Assembly (NCBI GenBank): GCA_041905795.1
Contig: JAYRKL010000005.1
Location: 169,066 to 233,065 of the forward strand
Source of the DNA: SHVO01 sp041905795
GTDB taxonomy: Bacteria > Pseudomonadota > Alphaproteobacteria > Rhodospirillales > Rhodospirillaceae
Direction: 5' to 3'
Length of the DNA stretch: 64,000 bases
Of this stretch, positions 15,803 to 24,553 are shown one piece after another; the stretch's first letter is position 1, and every line of letters starts with the position of its first letter. The position numbers and the translations under genes are program-made. Below the pieces are notes generated by a model, which had not been told where the DNA came from, did not search any database, and worked only from the letters and a program-made list of their open reading frames with translations.

Positions 15803-18694
15803 TTACATCTTGAAGCGCACGCCCATGCGGAACGAGCGGCCGTAGACGTCGAACAGCGAGGCGTTGGTCTGCGGGCCGTAAGCATTCCCGGTCTGCGCAA
15901 TCGCCGGCGGATCGCGGTCGAACAGGTTGTCGATGTTGAAGTACAGCTCGGCGTTGCTCGTCCCTTCCTTATAGAGCGAGTAGCCAATCGACATATCGGT
16001 CTTGTAGTAGGCGTCGACGTGATTCTTCTCGATCGTCTGCACGCCCGCGGGAACCGGGTTCGGGCAGCTGCCGGCGGCGCACTCGATCATGTCGCGGTAC
16101 ATCTTGCCGCCGCTGATGTACTGCTCGTTGAAGGTCACGCGGATGGGATCGTTGCTGTAGGTGATGTTCAACGAACCGTTCCACGGCGGCGCGTTGTCAT
16201 TGATCGAGCCCGTCGAGATGCTCAAAGCCTGGTCGAGCTGCTTATAGGCCAGGTTGCGCGTCGCCACGAGGCGGATGGCAAGAGTGCCGTCCCAGGACTC
16301 GTTGATGGCGGAGAGCGACGTGCGGTAGCTGGCCTCGATATCGAACCCACGCACCCACAGGGTGGCGGCGTTAACCGGTTTGGTGTCGATCTCGAGCAGG
16401 GTCCCCGAGGCATCGCGGATGATGTAGGGGCAGTACAGCGTCACACCGGCATAGCACTGGGTCATGATGGTGGTCGCGTTCGGCGACGAAATCGCGCCCT
16501 TCAGGCGAATGTCGTAGTAGTCGAACGACGTGCTGAAGCCGGGGAACCAGCCCGGCTGATAGACCACGCCGAGACCGGTGGTGTCGGCCTTTTCGGGTAC
16601 GAGCGCGGTGTTGCCCAAAGAAGCACTGTTGTAGGGCGCCGTGATGTTGCCCTTGAACGGATCGGTGATGCTGCCGTGCCCGAGCACGCCCGGCGCGAAC
16701 AGGTCGTTGAGGTTCGGCGCGCGGATGTCCCGCGACTGGGTGACACGGAAGCGCAGGTCGTCGATCGGGTTATAGGTCGCACCCGCCTTCCAGGTGACGA
16801 CGGTGCCCGAGATATTGTAGTCGGTCAGACGCACGGCGCCGTTGAAGTCCAAAGACTTCGCCCACGCCGTATCCTTGGCCAGCGGCACCACGGTTTCGAG
16901 GCTGCCTTCGGCGGCGCTGAAGGCGGCGTACGGCCAAGTGGTGTAGTTGGTCGAGAAATACCCCTTGGCGAAGCCGACCGGGTCGGCATTCCCGACGATG
17001 GACTTCCTGCGCCATTCGGCGCCCGCCGCCACGGACACGGGACCGGCCCACGACGAGAACGGCTCGCCGGAGATGTTGAACGCCGTCGAGGTCTCGCCGT
17101 ACTGCTGGCTGTTGTGCGGATGCTGGCCGAGATAGGCGCCGGTGACGTAATCCTTCGCGGCCTGCGAATTGCTGTCCAAGCCGAAGACATTATACGGCAC
17201 GCAACCGGTATTCGCATTGGTGAGGGCAATGCGGCAGACGATCGAACCGTTCGCGGCCCGCACGGCGTCGGTGGCGTTGAGGACGAGTTGGAGCTGCGAC
17301 TGATACGGAGAATTGTTGTCGAGCTTCATCAGCCCGCGCTGCACGTAAAAATCCCACTTCCAGCGGGTGTCGAAGGCGTCGATGCCGCCGTTGGCGCCCA
17401 AGGTATAGACGTAGCTGTTGCGGTTGTTCGCGCCCGCGAACTCGCCAAGGTCGGCGAGCTGCTTACCGATCGAGAGCTGGGTCAGCTTCAACGCCGTGGC
17501 TTGCGCCGCCACCGAGGCCGGGATGAACGGGTTGTCGGTCTTGATGACGAAATTGCCGAGATAGTAGGTGTTGGCGACTTTGTTGGTGGAGCTGACGATG
17601 CCGTAGTTGTATTGGGCGAACACCTTGATGTCGTCGGTGATCTCGTAGCTCACATTCGTGAAGAGATGCTTGTCGATGACGCCGGCCGACAGGCTGTTCT
17701 GACCCTGCATGGTGGCCTGCTGCCAGCCGCCGCCGACGTTATACGAACCGCTCGTCAAATCGCCGTAGTTATAGTTAAAGGGCGTGCCGCCGGGCCCGAA
17801 GGCGATGCCCTTCAGCGGGCCGCTGGCGATGATGCCGCCGGCATAGGACGACCACAGGCCGACGTTCTTGCGGATGATCAGCTGCGGATTGGTCAGGCTC
17901 TGGCCGGCGCCGCTGCCGTAGGCGGGGTTGGAAAAGTAGAAGAAGCCCTGCTGGTTCCAGTCGCGCGCGTTACCATCCATGTCCTGCTGATAACCGTAAT
18001 CGGCGGCGATCACGAAGTGGCCGCGGCCTTCGGCGAAGGTCGTTCCGCCCGCGACGCCGACCTTATACTGGCGGTGATCGCCGCGGCCGGTGACGCCGGT
18101 CATGACGTTGCCCTTCAGGCCGACGAAATCGGTGTCGAGGATGAAGTTGACCACGCCGGCCACGGCATCGGAGCCGTAGACCGCGGAGGCGCCGCCGGTC
18201 ACCACGTCGACGCGGCTGACGAGCAGATCGGGGAACAGCTTCGCATCGGTACCACCGGTCGCAAAGGTGTCCGGGAAGCGCCGGCCGTCCAGCAGCACCA
18301 GGGTGCGGTTGGGACCCATGCGGCGCAGGTTGAGCGTGCTCTGACCGCCGGTGCCGACGGTGATGTTGACGTTGGACGAGGTGATGTTGGTGTTGCCGGC
18401 GAACGCCGGCATGGTGGCGATGGCGTCGAACACGTTCGGCTTCGCCGCGGCTTCGATCTGCTCGGGACCGACGACGGTCACCGGCGTCGGCGCTTCGTAG
18501 CCGTCGCGAATGATGCGCGAACCGGTGACGATGACTTCTTCCACGGCAGGCGCCTGCGCAGCCTGCGGGGCCGGGGTCTGGGCGTAGGCCGGAACCAGGC
18601 CGGCAGCCAGCGCGACAGCGCTCGCGGATGACAGCGCCAGCGACTTGGCGGCCCGGCGGGCGGACACACGGCGGGCATGAGCGATAAAGGACAT
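15803..18694 (-). CDS. TonB-dependent receptor, CVPYN type (receptor 2)
   Basis: 963 residues from ATG 18694, nine bases after GGGGAG; the frame upstream to 18745 is leader. It is clearly paralogous to the receptor at 8379: the same MSFI start, ALSSAS signal peptide, VEEVIVTGSRI TonB box, AKPNVFDAI, GGTDAKLFPDLL, SRVDVVTGGASAVYGSDAVAG and GRGDHRQYK. The conserved loop reads CRIALTNANTGCVPYN and the C-terminus GVRFKM. Its 5' leader carries the same hairpin arrangement as receptor 1. It probably has a ligand close to that of receptor 1. The parS terminator follows it. Confidence 0.93.
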   Translation of the reverse strand: MSFIAHARRVSARRAAKSLALSSASAVALAAGLVPAYAQTPAPQAAQAPAVEEVIVTGSRIIRDGYEAPTPVTVVGPEQIEAAAKPNVFDAIATMPAFAGNTNITSSNVNITVGTGGQSTLNLRRMGPNRTLVLLDGRRFPDTFATGGTDAKLFPDLLVSRVDVVTGGASAVYGSDAVAGVVNFILDTDFVGLKGNVMTGVTGRGDHRQYKVGVAGGTTFAEGRGHFVIAADYGYQQDMDGNARDWNQQGFFYFSNPAYGSGAGQSLTNPQLIIRKNVGLWSSYAGGIIASGPLKGIAFGPGGTPFNYNYGDLTSGSYNVGGGWQQATMQGQNSLSAGVIDKHLFTNVSYEITDDIKVFAQYNYGIVSSTNKVANTYYLGNFVIKTDNPFIPASVAAQATALKLTQLSIGKQLADLGEFAGANNRNSYVYTLGANGGIDAFDTRWKWDFYVQRGLMKLDNNSPYQSQLQLVLNATDAVRAANGSIVCRIALTNANTGCVPYNVFGLDSNSQAAKDYVTGAYLGQHPHNSQQYGETSTAFNISGEPFSSWAGPVSVAAGAEWRRKSIVGNADPVGFAKGYFSTNYTTWPYAAFSAAEGSLETVVPLAKDTAWAKSLDFNGAVRLTDYNISGTVVTWKAGATYNPIDDLRFRVTQSRDIRAPNLNDLFAPGVLGHGSITDPFKGNITAPYNSASLGNTALVPEKADTTGLGVVYQPGWFPGFSTSFDYYDIRLKGAISSPNATTIMTQCYAGVTLYCPYIIRDASGTLLEIDTKPVNAATLWVRGFDIEASYRTSLSAINESWDGTLAIRLVATRNLAYKQLDQALSISTGSINDNAPPWNGSLNITYSNDPIRVTFNEQYISGGKMYRDMIECAAGSCPNPVPAGVQTIEKNHVDAYYKTDMSIGYSLYKEGTSNAELYFNIDNLFDRDPPAIAQTGNAYGPQTNASLFDVYGRSFRMGVRFKM

Positions 18695-18749
18695 AATGTA
18701 ATTCTCCCCAAGGCCGCGGAGTCCAATCCCCGCGGGCATGAACAATACG

Positions 18750-18775
18750 AAAGCCCTTATCAGGGCCTTTTTGAG
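18750..18775 (-). promoter_or_regulatory. Leader hairpin upstream of TBDR 2
   Basis: On the minus strand AAAGGCCC-TGATAA-GGGCTTT with one bulge, 56-81 nt before the start codon, matching position and flanks of the hairpin at 11341-11372. Its minus-strand T tract is poor, so a leader structure is more likely than a strong terminator. Confidence 0.5.
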
Positions 18776-18988
18776 AGTGGGTCACCTTTTAAGAGTGATT
18801 CACCCTGGACTCTACTCACAGTAGATTGAAGCTACAGGATAATAGGGGAAAAATTATTGCGCTGTCTTGGGTATTTTCAACTAATTGTTATGGGCAAATA
18901 AGCCGACAAAGCCACGATATTTTCTTTCCTGAAGCTTTCATTTGATGTTTTGCCCCGCCGTAGCGCCCTGCCCGGACGCGCGGCTAGA
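18776..18988. other. AT-rich intergenic region upstream of TBDR 2
   Basis: About 210 bases with no gene. AT-rich segments near 18830-18890 (for example GATAATAGGGGAAAAATTATTG) make a good site for the TBDR 2 promoter. No clear -35/-10 pair could be fixed. Confidence 0.45.
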
Positions 18989-19031
18989 GCATTTTCCGAT
19001 GAAGTGGATGCCGGTTCATCGCAGAAAATGC
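18989..19031. repeat. Rhizobiales-type palindrome (GCATTTTC class)
   Basis: GCATTTTC-CGATGAA ... TTCATCG-CA-GAAAATGC, a 15-bp interrupted stem around 11 bases. It lies 17 bp after the stop of the cupin-like gene. This sequence class is scattered intergenically in many Rhizobiales-related genomes. Confidence 0.75.
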
Positions 19032-19047
19032 GACCAAACCAAAAAGA

Positions 19048-20022
19048 TTAGTGCATGGTCCGGTTCCGCCAGAATGTCCGCAGGTTCGGCGGCGCGTTTT
19101 GCTGGACTTGAAGATTTCCCTGCTTGGCGATGCGCAGAAGCTCGTCCTTGAGGCCCAGTTTCTGGCAGACGACCATCAGCGCCTGGGCGCCGTCGGGCGG
19201 CATCGTCCCCTCCAGCCCCACGCCCCCCGCCGCCAGCATGCGGATGGTGTCGGCGATGACCGGCAGCGGCGAGCGCCAGGTCACCGGCGCGGTCACGCCG
19301 AAGCCGGGATCAACCGTCACCACGCCGTGCCACCACTGCGGCGGAATGTAGAGCGCGTCGCCTTCGTTCACGTCCGCCGCGATCCAGACATGGCCGGTGT
19401 TATCGAAGCCGTCGAACGCCGACGGGTCGGTGTAATAGGCCTCGCGCACGAACAGGTTGCGGATCGCATGCGGGCGCGGGCTTTGGACATGCAGGAGTCC
19501 CACCCGCTTGCGGCCGATCACCTGGCACATCAAGGTTTCATCCAGGGGATGGTAGTGCCAGGTGGTCGCGGCGTTGCGGAACAGGAAGTAGCGGATGTCG
19601 TGATAATAGAATGACGGCTCCGGCGGCCCCGTGAAAAACCGGAACCCGCCGATGTCCGGCAGGAGTTCGATCGGCTGGGCGGTGCCGACGAAGCCCATCG
19701 CCGTCTCCGGCGCGTGCAGGAAGTCGATGGCCTCGGCGAAGCTCAGTTCGCGCTTGCCGGTCTCGTTGACGGCGGTGACGTTCAGATACTCGTGCGGATA
19801 GGCAAAGACCCGGTGTTGCCCGGACTGCCGTTTCAGGTAGTCCTTGTCGCGCCATTTCGTGCGCGCCGGCCAATGCGCCACCGCCCCTCGGATCACCACC
19901 GGACGGCTGTGCGCCACATAGTCGGACAGGAAAGTGGTCTCGCTCAGGTCCTCGGCGCGGATTTCCGCCACCGGAACCGCGGTCCGCATGGGCGGGACGT
20001 GCGCGAAGGTTGCATCGGGCAT
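19048..20022 (-). CDS. Cupin-like (Cupin_8/JmjC fold) protein
   Basis: 324 residues in the cupin-like/FIH family: FLSDYVAHSRPVVIRGAVAHWPA near the N-terminus, DYLKR, then the core TTWHYHPLDETLMCQVIGRKRVGLL and NEGDALYIPPQWWHGVV near residues 165-240. The second metal His (QWWH) is standard, but the first ligand motif reads HYH instead of H-x-D/E. Members next to TBDR genes are common in Caulobacterales and sphingomonads; their substrates are mostly unknown. It follows the TBDR at 20109 in the same direction. No strong ribosome site precedes ATG 20022, so the start could be at Met12. Confidence 0.8.
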   Translation of the reverse strand: MPDATFAHVPPMRTAVPVAEIRAEDLSETTFLSDYVAHSRPVVIRGAVAHWPARTKWRDKDYLKRQSGQHRVFAYPHEYLNVTAVNETGKRELSFAEAIDFLHAPETAMGFVGTAQPIELLPDIGGFRFFTGPPEPSFYYHDIRYFLFRNAATTWHYHPLDETLMCQVIGRKRVGLLHVQSPRPHAIRNLFVREAYYTDPSAFDGFDNTGHVWIAADVNEGDALYIPPQWWHGVVTVDPGFGVTAPVTWRSPLPVIADTIRMLAAGGVGLEGTMPPDGAQALMVVCQKLGLKDELLRIAKQGNLQVQQNAPPNLRTFWRNRTMH

Positions 20023-20108
20023 GGCCGCTTATCGCCCTTTTTCACGCCGGCCCTCAACTCCTTTTGGAAGAAGGCCCCCCTTGGGAAGAAAGCCGGCGCG
20101 AGGGTGTG

Positions 20109-22541
20109 TCAGAACCGCACCCGCCCCTGCACGCCGAAGGTCCGGCCCTTGGAGCGGAAGGCGTAGTCGGAGTTGGCGCCGAACAGCGAACCCGCCAGCG
20201 GGGTGTCGCCGCCGAACAGCAGGATGCGCTTGTCGGTGAGGTTATGCGCGACCACCGCCACCTGCCACAGGCCGGTCGCGGGGCCGAAGCCCATGCGGGC
20301 GTTGAGCGTGGCGTAAGCCGGCTGCACCAGGTCCGGGTCCAGGGTCGCCGAGGCGAAGTACTTGGAGGTGAAGAACATGTCCACGGAGCCGTCGACCCTA
20401 TAGTTGTCGAGCACCGGGAAATTGGCCTCGGCGGCGATGGTGCCCTGGGTCTTGGAGACCATCTGATTGGTCTTGCCGCTGTAGTCGCAGAGGTCGAGGG
20501 TGCCGTTGCCGTCCAGGTCGACGTTGGCCGCCTGGCCGAAGTAGCACTGGCCGTTCCTGAAGCTGTTGAACTTGAAATCGGTGATGGCGAGGTCGCCCGA
20601 GAGGGCGAAGTTGCGGGTCAGGCGCCAGCGGCCCGAGGCCTCGATGCCCTCGGAGCGGGAACTGGCGGCGTTGCCGACGTTGAAACCGAGGGTGCCGTCG
20701 AACACCGAGATCTGCAGGTTGTCGAACTTGGTGTAATAGGCGCCGATGTTGAATTCCACATGACCGTCGGCCAGCACGGTCTTGGCGCCGATTTCATAGT
20801 TCATGGCTTTCTCGTCCTTGAACTCGAAGGACGCCGCCATGGTCGGGGATACCCCTCTATTGTTGGCGCGGAAGTCGAAGCCGCCGCTCTTATAGCCGCG
20901 CGACCAGCTGGCGTAGAGCATCACGTTGTCGTCCGGCTTGTAGATCAGCTTCAGGTCGGGCGAGAACCGGGTCTCCTTGCGGGCCGCCGAGACCGGCAGC
21001 GACCCGAGCTGCGAGATGAAGGCTGCGCCCGTGGGCCCCAAGGCCGAGAGATTGGTGGAGGTAATGCGGAACACGTTGGCATAGACGACCGCCGCCGCGG
21101 CCTGGGCCGCCGGCAGCGGCCCGCCTGCGCCGTTCTGGATCGACAGGCTGCGGCTGCCGTCTTTGTCCTCCTGGCTCAAGCGCCCGCCGATCTGGATCTC
21201 GAACAGGCTCATGGGCCGCACGTTCACCTGGCCGAACGCGGCGTACATCTTGTCGTTGACCAGGGCCACGCGCGCCGCCTGGGTGTTGGTGAGCAAGGTG
21301 CCGGCGCCGGCCTGACGCGAATTCACCAGCGGGATCAGCACCGACCCCGGCTGCACGGCGATGTAGTCGGAATAGTCGTGCTTGGAACTCTGGTAGTAGA
21401 CGCCGGCGACGAAGTCGTAGAACTCCGCCACCGGTGACGTCAGGCGGAACTCCTGGCTGAACTGGCGGTATTTCTCGGCCAGGCCGGCCATGAACAGGTT
21501 GGCGCCGGTGTAGTCGCAGTCGCACAGTTCCTTGTAGCGCAGGCCGGTGAAGGCCGAGCTGGACTTCAGTTCGAAGTCGCCCAGCTTCCAGGCCAGGTTG
21601 AACAGGTAGGTCTGCTGGTCGTTGTCGCTGGAATCGCCGTTGGAGCTGCGCTGGTCGTCGAGGGTATTGTTGAGCACCGAGGTGCCGGCGCCCAGGCCCA
21701 CCAGGATCTGGCTGTAGGTGCGGGTCGCGAACGGGCCGGCGGCGACGGGCCGTTCGTTCTCGATCTCGATCTGGCGGCCGACGGAATCGAACTTGTTGTA
21801 TTCGATCTTGAGGCTGGCCATCAGGTTGTCGGTGACGTCCACTTCGGCGGTGGCGCGGCCGGTATAGTCGCGGTGGCGCGGTTCATCGCGATTGAGCGTC
21901 AGGTTGCGGACATAGCCGTCCGAACCGCGGTAGCGTCCCGCCACGCGCACCCGCACGCGGTCGCCCACCGGGCCCGACAGCGCGCCTTCGAGCACATTCT
22001 CGTTCTCCTCGAACTCATGGCTGGCGTTGGCGTAGCCCTCGAAGTTGTTAGTGGGCCGCGCCGTGGTGATGCTGAGGGCACCCGCCACCGAGTTCTTGCC
22101 GAACAAAATAATCTGGGGGCCGCGCAGCACCTCGATGCGGCCGATGTCCAGGAACGGCATGCGGGTCTGCTGGGCGCGCGGATAGCTCACCCCATCGACG
22201 TAATAGCCGACCGACTGCTCGAAGGCCTGGTTGATGCCCGAGCCGATGCCGCGGACGAAGATATTGGTGCTGATGCCGGTCTCGGTCATGCTGAAGTTGG
22301 GCACCAGGTACTGGAGGTCCTCGGCCTTGCCGATGTTGGCGTCCTGGAGCTTCTCGCCCGAAACCACCTCGAGGGAAATCGGCGTCTCCTGGCTGCTGCC
22401 TTCGCGCGACTGGGCGGTGACGACGATCTCCTCGATCTTGTCGGTGTCCACGGCGGCGGCCTGCGGCGTCTGGGCGGCGGCGGGCAGCGCCGCGGCGACG
22501 GACAACAGCAGGGCGGCTTTGAATGAAATGGACTTGGTCAT
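20109..22541 (-). CDS. TonB-dependent receptor (FecA/sphingomonad type, receptor 3)
   Basis: 810 residues from ATG 22541 after GGAAGGAG; the open frame to 22772 is leader. Signal peptide ends PAAAQ, then IEEIVVTAQ TonB box, plug domain (QETPISLEVVSGEKLQDANIGKAEDL, FVRGIGSG, VLRGPQIILFGKNSVAGAL) and barrel, ending in the canonical aromatic GVQGRVRF. Unlike the other four receptors it lacks the CVPYN loop and is shorter. It is followed by the cupin-like gene, a frequent pair. Ligand unknown; siderophore or plant/aromatic compound uptake is possible. Confidence 0.92.
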   Translation of the reverse strand: MTKSISFKAALLLSVAAALPAAAQTPQAAAVDTDKIEEIVVTAQSREGSSQETPISLEVVSGEKLQDANIGKAEDLQYLVPNFSMTETGISTNIFVRGIGSGINQAFEQSVGYYVDGVSYPRAQQTRMPFLDIGRIEVLRGPQIILFGKNSVAGALSITTARPTNNFEGYANASHEFEENENVLEGALSGPVGDRVRVRVAGRYRGSDGYVRNLTLNRDEPRHRDYTGRATAEVDVTDNLMASLKIEYNKFDSVGRQIEIENERPVAAGPFATRTYSQILVGLGAGTSVLNNTLDDQRSSNGDSSDNDQQTYLFNLAWKLGDFELKSSSAFTGLRYKELCDCDYTGANLFMAGLAEKYRQFSQEFRLTSPVAEFYDFVAGVYYQSSKHDYSDYIAVQPGSVLIPLVNSRQAGAGTLLTNTQAARVALVNDKMYAAFGQVNVRPMSLFEIQIGGRLSQEDKDGSRSLSIQNGAGGPLPAAQAAAAVVYANVFRITSTNLSALGPTGAAFISQLGSLPVSAARKETRFSPDLKLIYKPDDNVMLYASWSRGYKSGGFDFRANNRGVSPTMAASFEFKDEKAMNYEIGAKTVLADGHVEFNIGAYYTKFDNLQISVFDGTLGFNVGNAASSRSEGIEASGRWRLTRNFALSGDLAITDFKFNSFRNGQCYFGQAANVDLDGNGTLDLCDYSGKTNQMVSKTQGTIAAEANFPVLDNYRVDGSVDMFFTSKYFASATLDPDLVQPAYATLNARMGFGPATGLWQVAVVAHNLTDKRILLFGGDTPLAGSLFGANSDYAFRSKGRTFGVQGRVRF

Positions 22542-22558
22542 GGCATCGCTCCTTCCCC

Positions 22559-22606
22559 TCGTGATGCTGGCCCATCGTGATGCAGGCCCCTCGTGATGCA
22601 AGAGCA
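22559..22606. repeat. Three tandem 16-bp repeats in the leader of receptor 3
   Basis: Units TCGTGATGCTGGCCCA (22559-22574), TCGTGATGCAGGCCCC (22575-22590) and TCGTGATGCAAGAGCA (22591-22606), starting 18 bp from the start codon. On the transcript the unit reads GGGCC(T/A)GCATCACGA. The GGGCCTGCAT core also occurs twice before the DUF1592 gene at 53519. Confidence 0.8.
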
Positions 22607-22829
22607 GCGGACACGCGGCACGGGCAGTTCCGGCCCCGCCGTCGCGCCCCTCCCCTTTGGAATGACTAGAAACCGGATTTGCGGGGCTGTCCATCGCCTT
22701 GGAGGATGGAATCCATCCAAGACCGATCACGAGAGCGTTTATGAACAAGCCCCGGATTATCGTGCACCGCACCTAAAACGCGGCGGCGTTCACCCGTCCC
22801 GCTCCACCAGCCGAATCAGGCGCGCCTGA

Positions 22830-23027
22830 TCAGGGGGTCCGGAGATTTCCCGGCATGGCCGCGCCGTGCGGCGCGAGCCGGCTGAAGATCCACTGTTCGG
22901 CGGCGGCGGCGCTGGCGAAACCCTTGATGAACTCGGGCAGCCGGCCCGGCTTCACAACTTCCACTTCGAACGCATCGGATGCGCGCTCCCGCACAAAATA
23001 GGCGGTGCCGTCGGGACCCATGGCCAT
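22830..23027 (-). CDS. Small conserved-looking protein of unknown function
   Basis: 65 residues beginning MAMGPDGTAYFVRERASDAFEVEVV; ATG 23027 is favoured because GGGAG lies seven bases upstream, whereas the ATG at 23033 would leave only one base. Charged beta-strand-like N-terminus, then LPEFIKGFASAAAAEQWI, a helix that resembles tails of small alphaproteobacterial proteins with an edited GFASExEAxxWI pattern. No signal peptide or membrane segment. It lies alone between the VirJ-like gene and receptor 3. Confidence 0.6.
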   Translation of the reverse strand: MAMGPDGTAYFVRERASDAFEVEVVKPGRLPEFIKGFASAAAAEQWIFSRLAPHGAAMPGNLRTP

Positions 23028-23180
23028 ATTCATTCTCCCTGCTGTCGACGCGCGAGGCAGCCGATCCGCCCCGTCCTCCAGAGGCTAGGAGCGCGGGCGC
23101 ACCGCGGCGTTGACCGCAATCAAGGGCCTCTTCCGGGGCGGGTCCATGATGGATGGATTGCCTGGGGCCGGCGGCTCTGG

Positions 23181-24485
23181 TCAGGGCGCGGTTTTGGAGC
23201 CGGGCCGGAGGGTGCGATTCAATATCAACGCCGAGAGTTTCCGGTAGTCCCGGTTGAAATGATGATCGCCCGGCAAAACCGCTGCATCGATCCCGAGCGT
23301 CGGGCACGGGTCATCGGTGTCCTCGCCGGCCTGAACGCAGACGACCGAGGCGCCGCGCACCTGCTTGATCGCCGGCGCCGTGGGCACCGCCTCGCGCGAC
23401 TCAACCCCGACCCATCCGCCGACGGTGATCTCGAACGAGGCTTCGGCGCTCAATCCGAGCAGTACCAGATGCGAAACCTTGGCCCTGGCGGCAGTGGAGA
23501 GATCCGGCCACAGGAACGGCAGGATGTCCGCCCCGAAGGAATAGCCGATCAGCACCACGCGGTGGCGGTTCCAGGCGGCGGTGTAGTGATCGATGACCCG
23601 TTCCAGGTCGGCGGCGGCCTCCACCGGCTCCTTCCTGCGCCAGAAATATTTGAGGGAGTCGAGTCCGACCACGGCAACGCCGCGCTTGGACAGTTCCTCG
23701 CCCACCTGCCGGTCGATGTCGGCCCAGCCGCCGTCGCCGGAGACGATGATCGCCAGACGGTCTTCGCCTTTGGCGGCCTTCCCCTCCGCCGGCAGTTCCA
23801 CCAGCGGCAGGTCCAACTCGCCGTCCTCCGCGCGCTCGGCCACCGTGCCCATCACCTGGCTCACCACCGCCGATGCCAAGTCCACCGCGCCGCCGGCCGG
23901 CGTGATGGCGCGGGCGTCGGCGAACCCGCCGAGAGTCCGATCCACGTCGGCGGCGGTGCAGCGGCTGGTGTCGGGGACGGCGATGATCGGGACATCCACC
24001 GCCGTCGCCGTGGCGGCGGACGATACCGCGCAGGCCGGACGCGCCGCCGGCGCGGTCGGGCAATAGTTGAACGCCACCACCGCCCGCGCCTCCACCGCGC
24101 CCGGATCGGCGGCGAAAGCCATGGCGCTGTCGCCGTCGAGGCCGAGCAGCACCGGCGCGGACGGCGCGGGACGGCCCCGGCGCGCGGCAAAGTCCTGGGC
24201 CGCTTTCACGGCTTGCGCCACCAGGGCGCCGCAGGATTGAGCCGTGTCGGAGGGTGCCACCATCACCAAACGATCGGGCCAGGCCAGCGCCTTGGCCATG
24301 GTCTCGGCGCCGCCCTGGCCGTCATCGCCGGTGATCACAATCAGGTCGCTCGCTTTGGCATCGAACCAGAACGCCTCGCCGGACGTTGTGGCGTTCATGG
24401 CAATGCGGGCGCGTTTGATCTCCGGGTCACCGCACCCGGCGAGCAGCAAGCACGACAGGCCGAGCACGAGTGGCGAAAAGCGCAT
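23181..24485 (-). CDS. VirJ/AcvB-like lipoprotein, probable lysyl-phosphatidylglycerol hydrolase
   Basis: 434 residues from ATG 24485 with lipobox LLAGCG. It contains an N-terminal VirJ-like half and a C-terminal alpha/beta-hydrolase half: IIVSGDGGWADIDRQVGEELSKRGVAVVGLDSLKYFW, then nucleophile elbow GYSFGAD with Ser near residue 316, and GDHHF near residue 408 for the catalytic His. AcvB/AtvA proteins of Agrobacterium and Rhizobium hydrolyse lysyl-phosphatidylglycerol in the periplasm. It is divergent from the mprF/lpiA gene 68 bp away, which strongly supports that function. Confidence 0.87.
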   Translation of the reverse strand: MRFSPLVLGLSCLLLAGCGDPEIKRARIAMNATTSGEAFWFDAKASDLIVITGDDGQGGAETMAKALAWPDRLVMVAPSDTAQSCGALVAQAVKAAQDFAARRGRPAPSAPVLLGLDGDSAMAFAADPGAVEARAVVAFNYCPTAPAARPACAVSSAATATAVDVPIIAVPDTSRCTAADVDRTLGGFADARAITPAGGAVDLASAVVSQVMGTVAERAEDGELDLPLVELPAEGKAAKGEDRLAIIVSGDGGWADIDRQVGEELSKRGVAVVGLDSLKYFWRRKEPVEAAADLERVIDHYTAAWNRHRVVLIGYSFGADILPFLWPDLSTAARAKVSHLVLLGLSAEASFEITVGGWVGVESREAVPTAPAIKQVRGASVVCVQAGEDTDDPCPTLGIDAAVLPGDHHFNRDYRKLSALILNRTLRPGSKTAP

Positions 24486-24520
24486 TATCCGAAGCGGATG
24501 GTTCCAAACGATCACGCCGG

Positions 24521-24531
24521 ACATTATAAGC
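24521..24531 (+). promoter_or_regulatory. Possible -10 region for mprF
   Basis: ATTATAAG lies about 25 bases before the mprF start in the short 68-bp divergent region. No Shine-Dalgarno precedes the ATG, so a very short leader is possible. No -35 box is obvious. Confidence 0.3.
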
Positions 24532-24553
24532 GTGTGCACGTCAAAAAATCCTC

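Noticed and set aside
22559..22606. Tandem repeats considered as a CRISPR array.
   Set aside because: Units are contiguous 16-mers with no spacers, and no cas genes are present.
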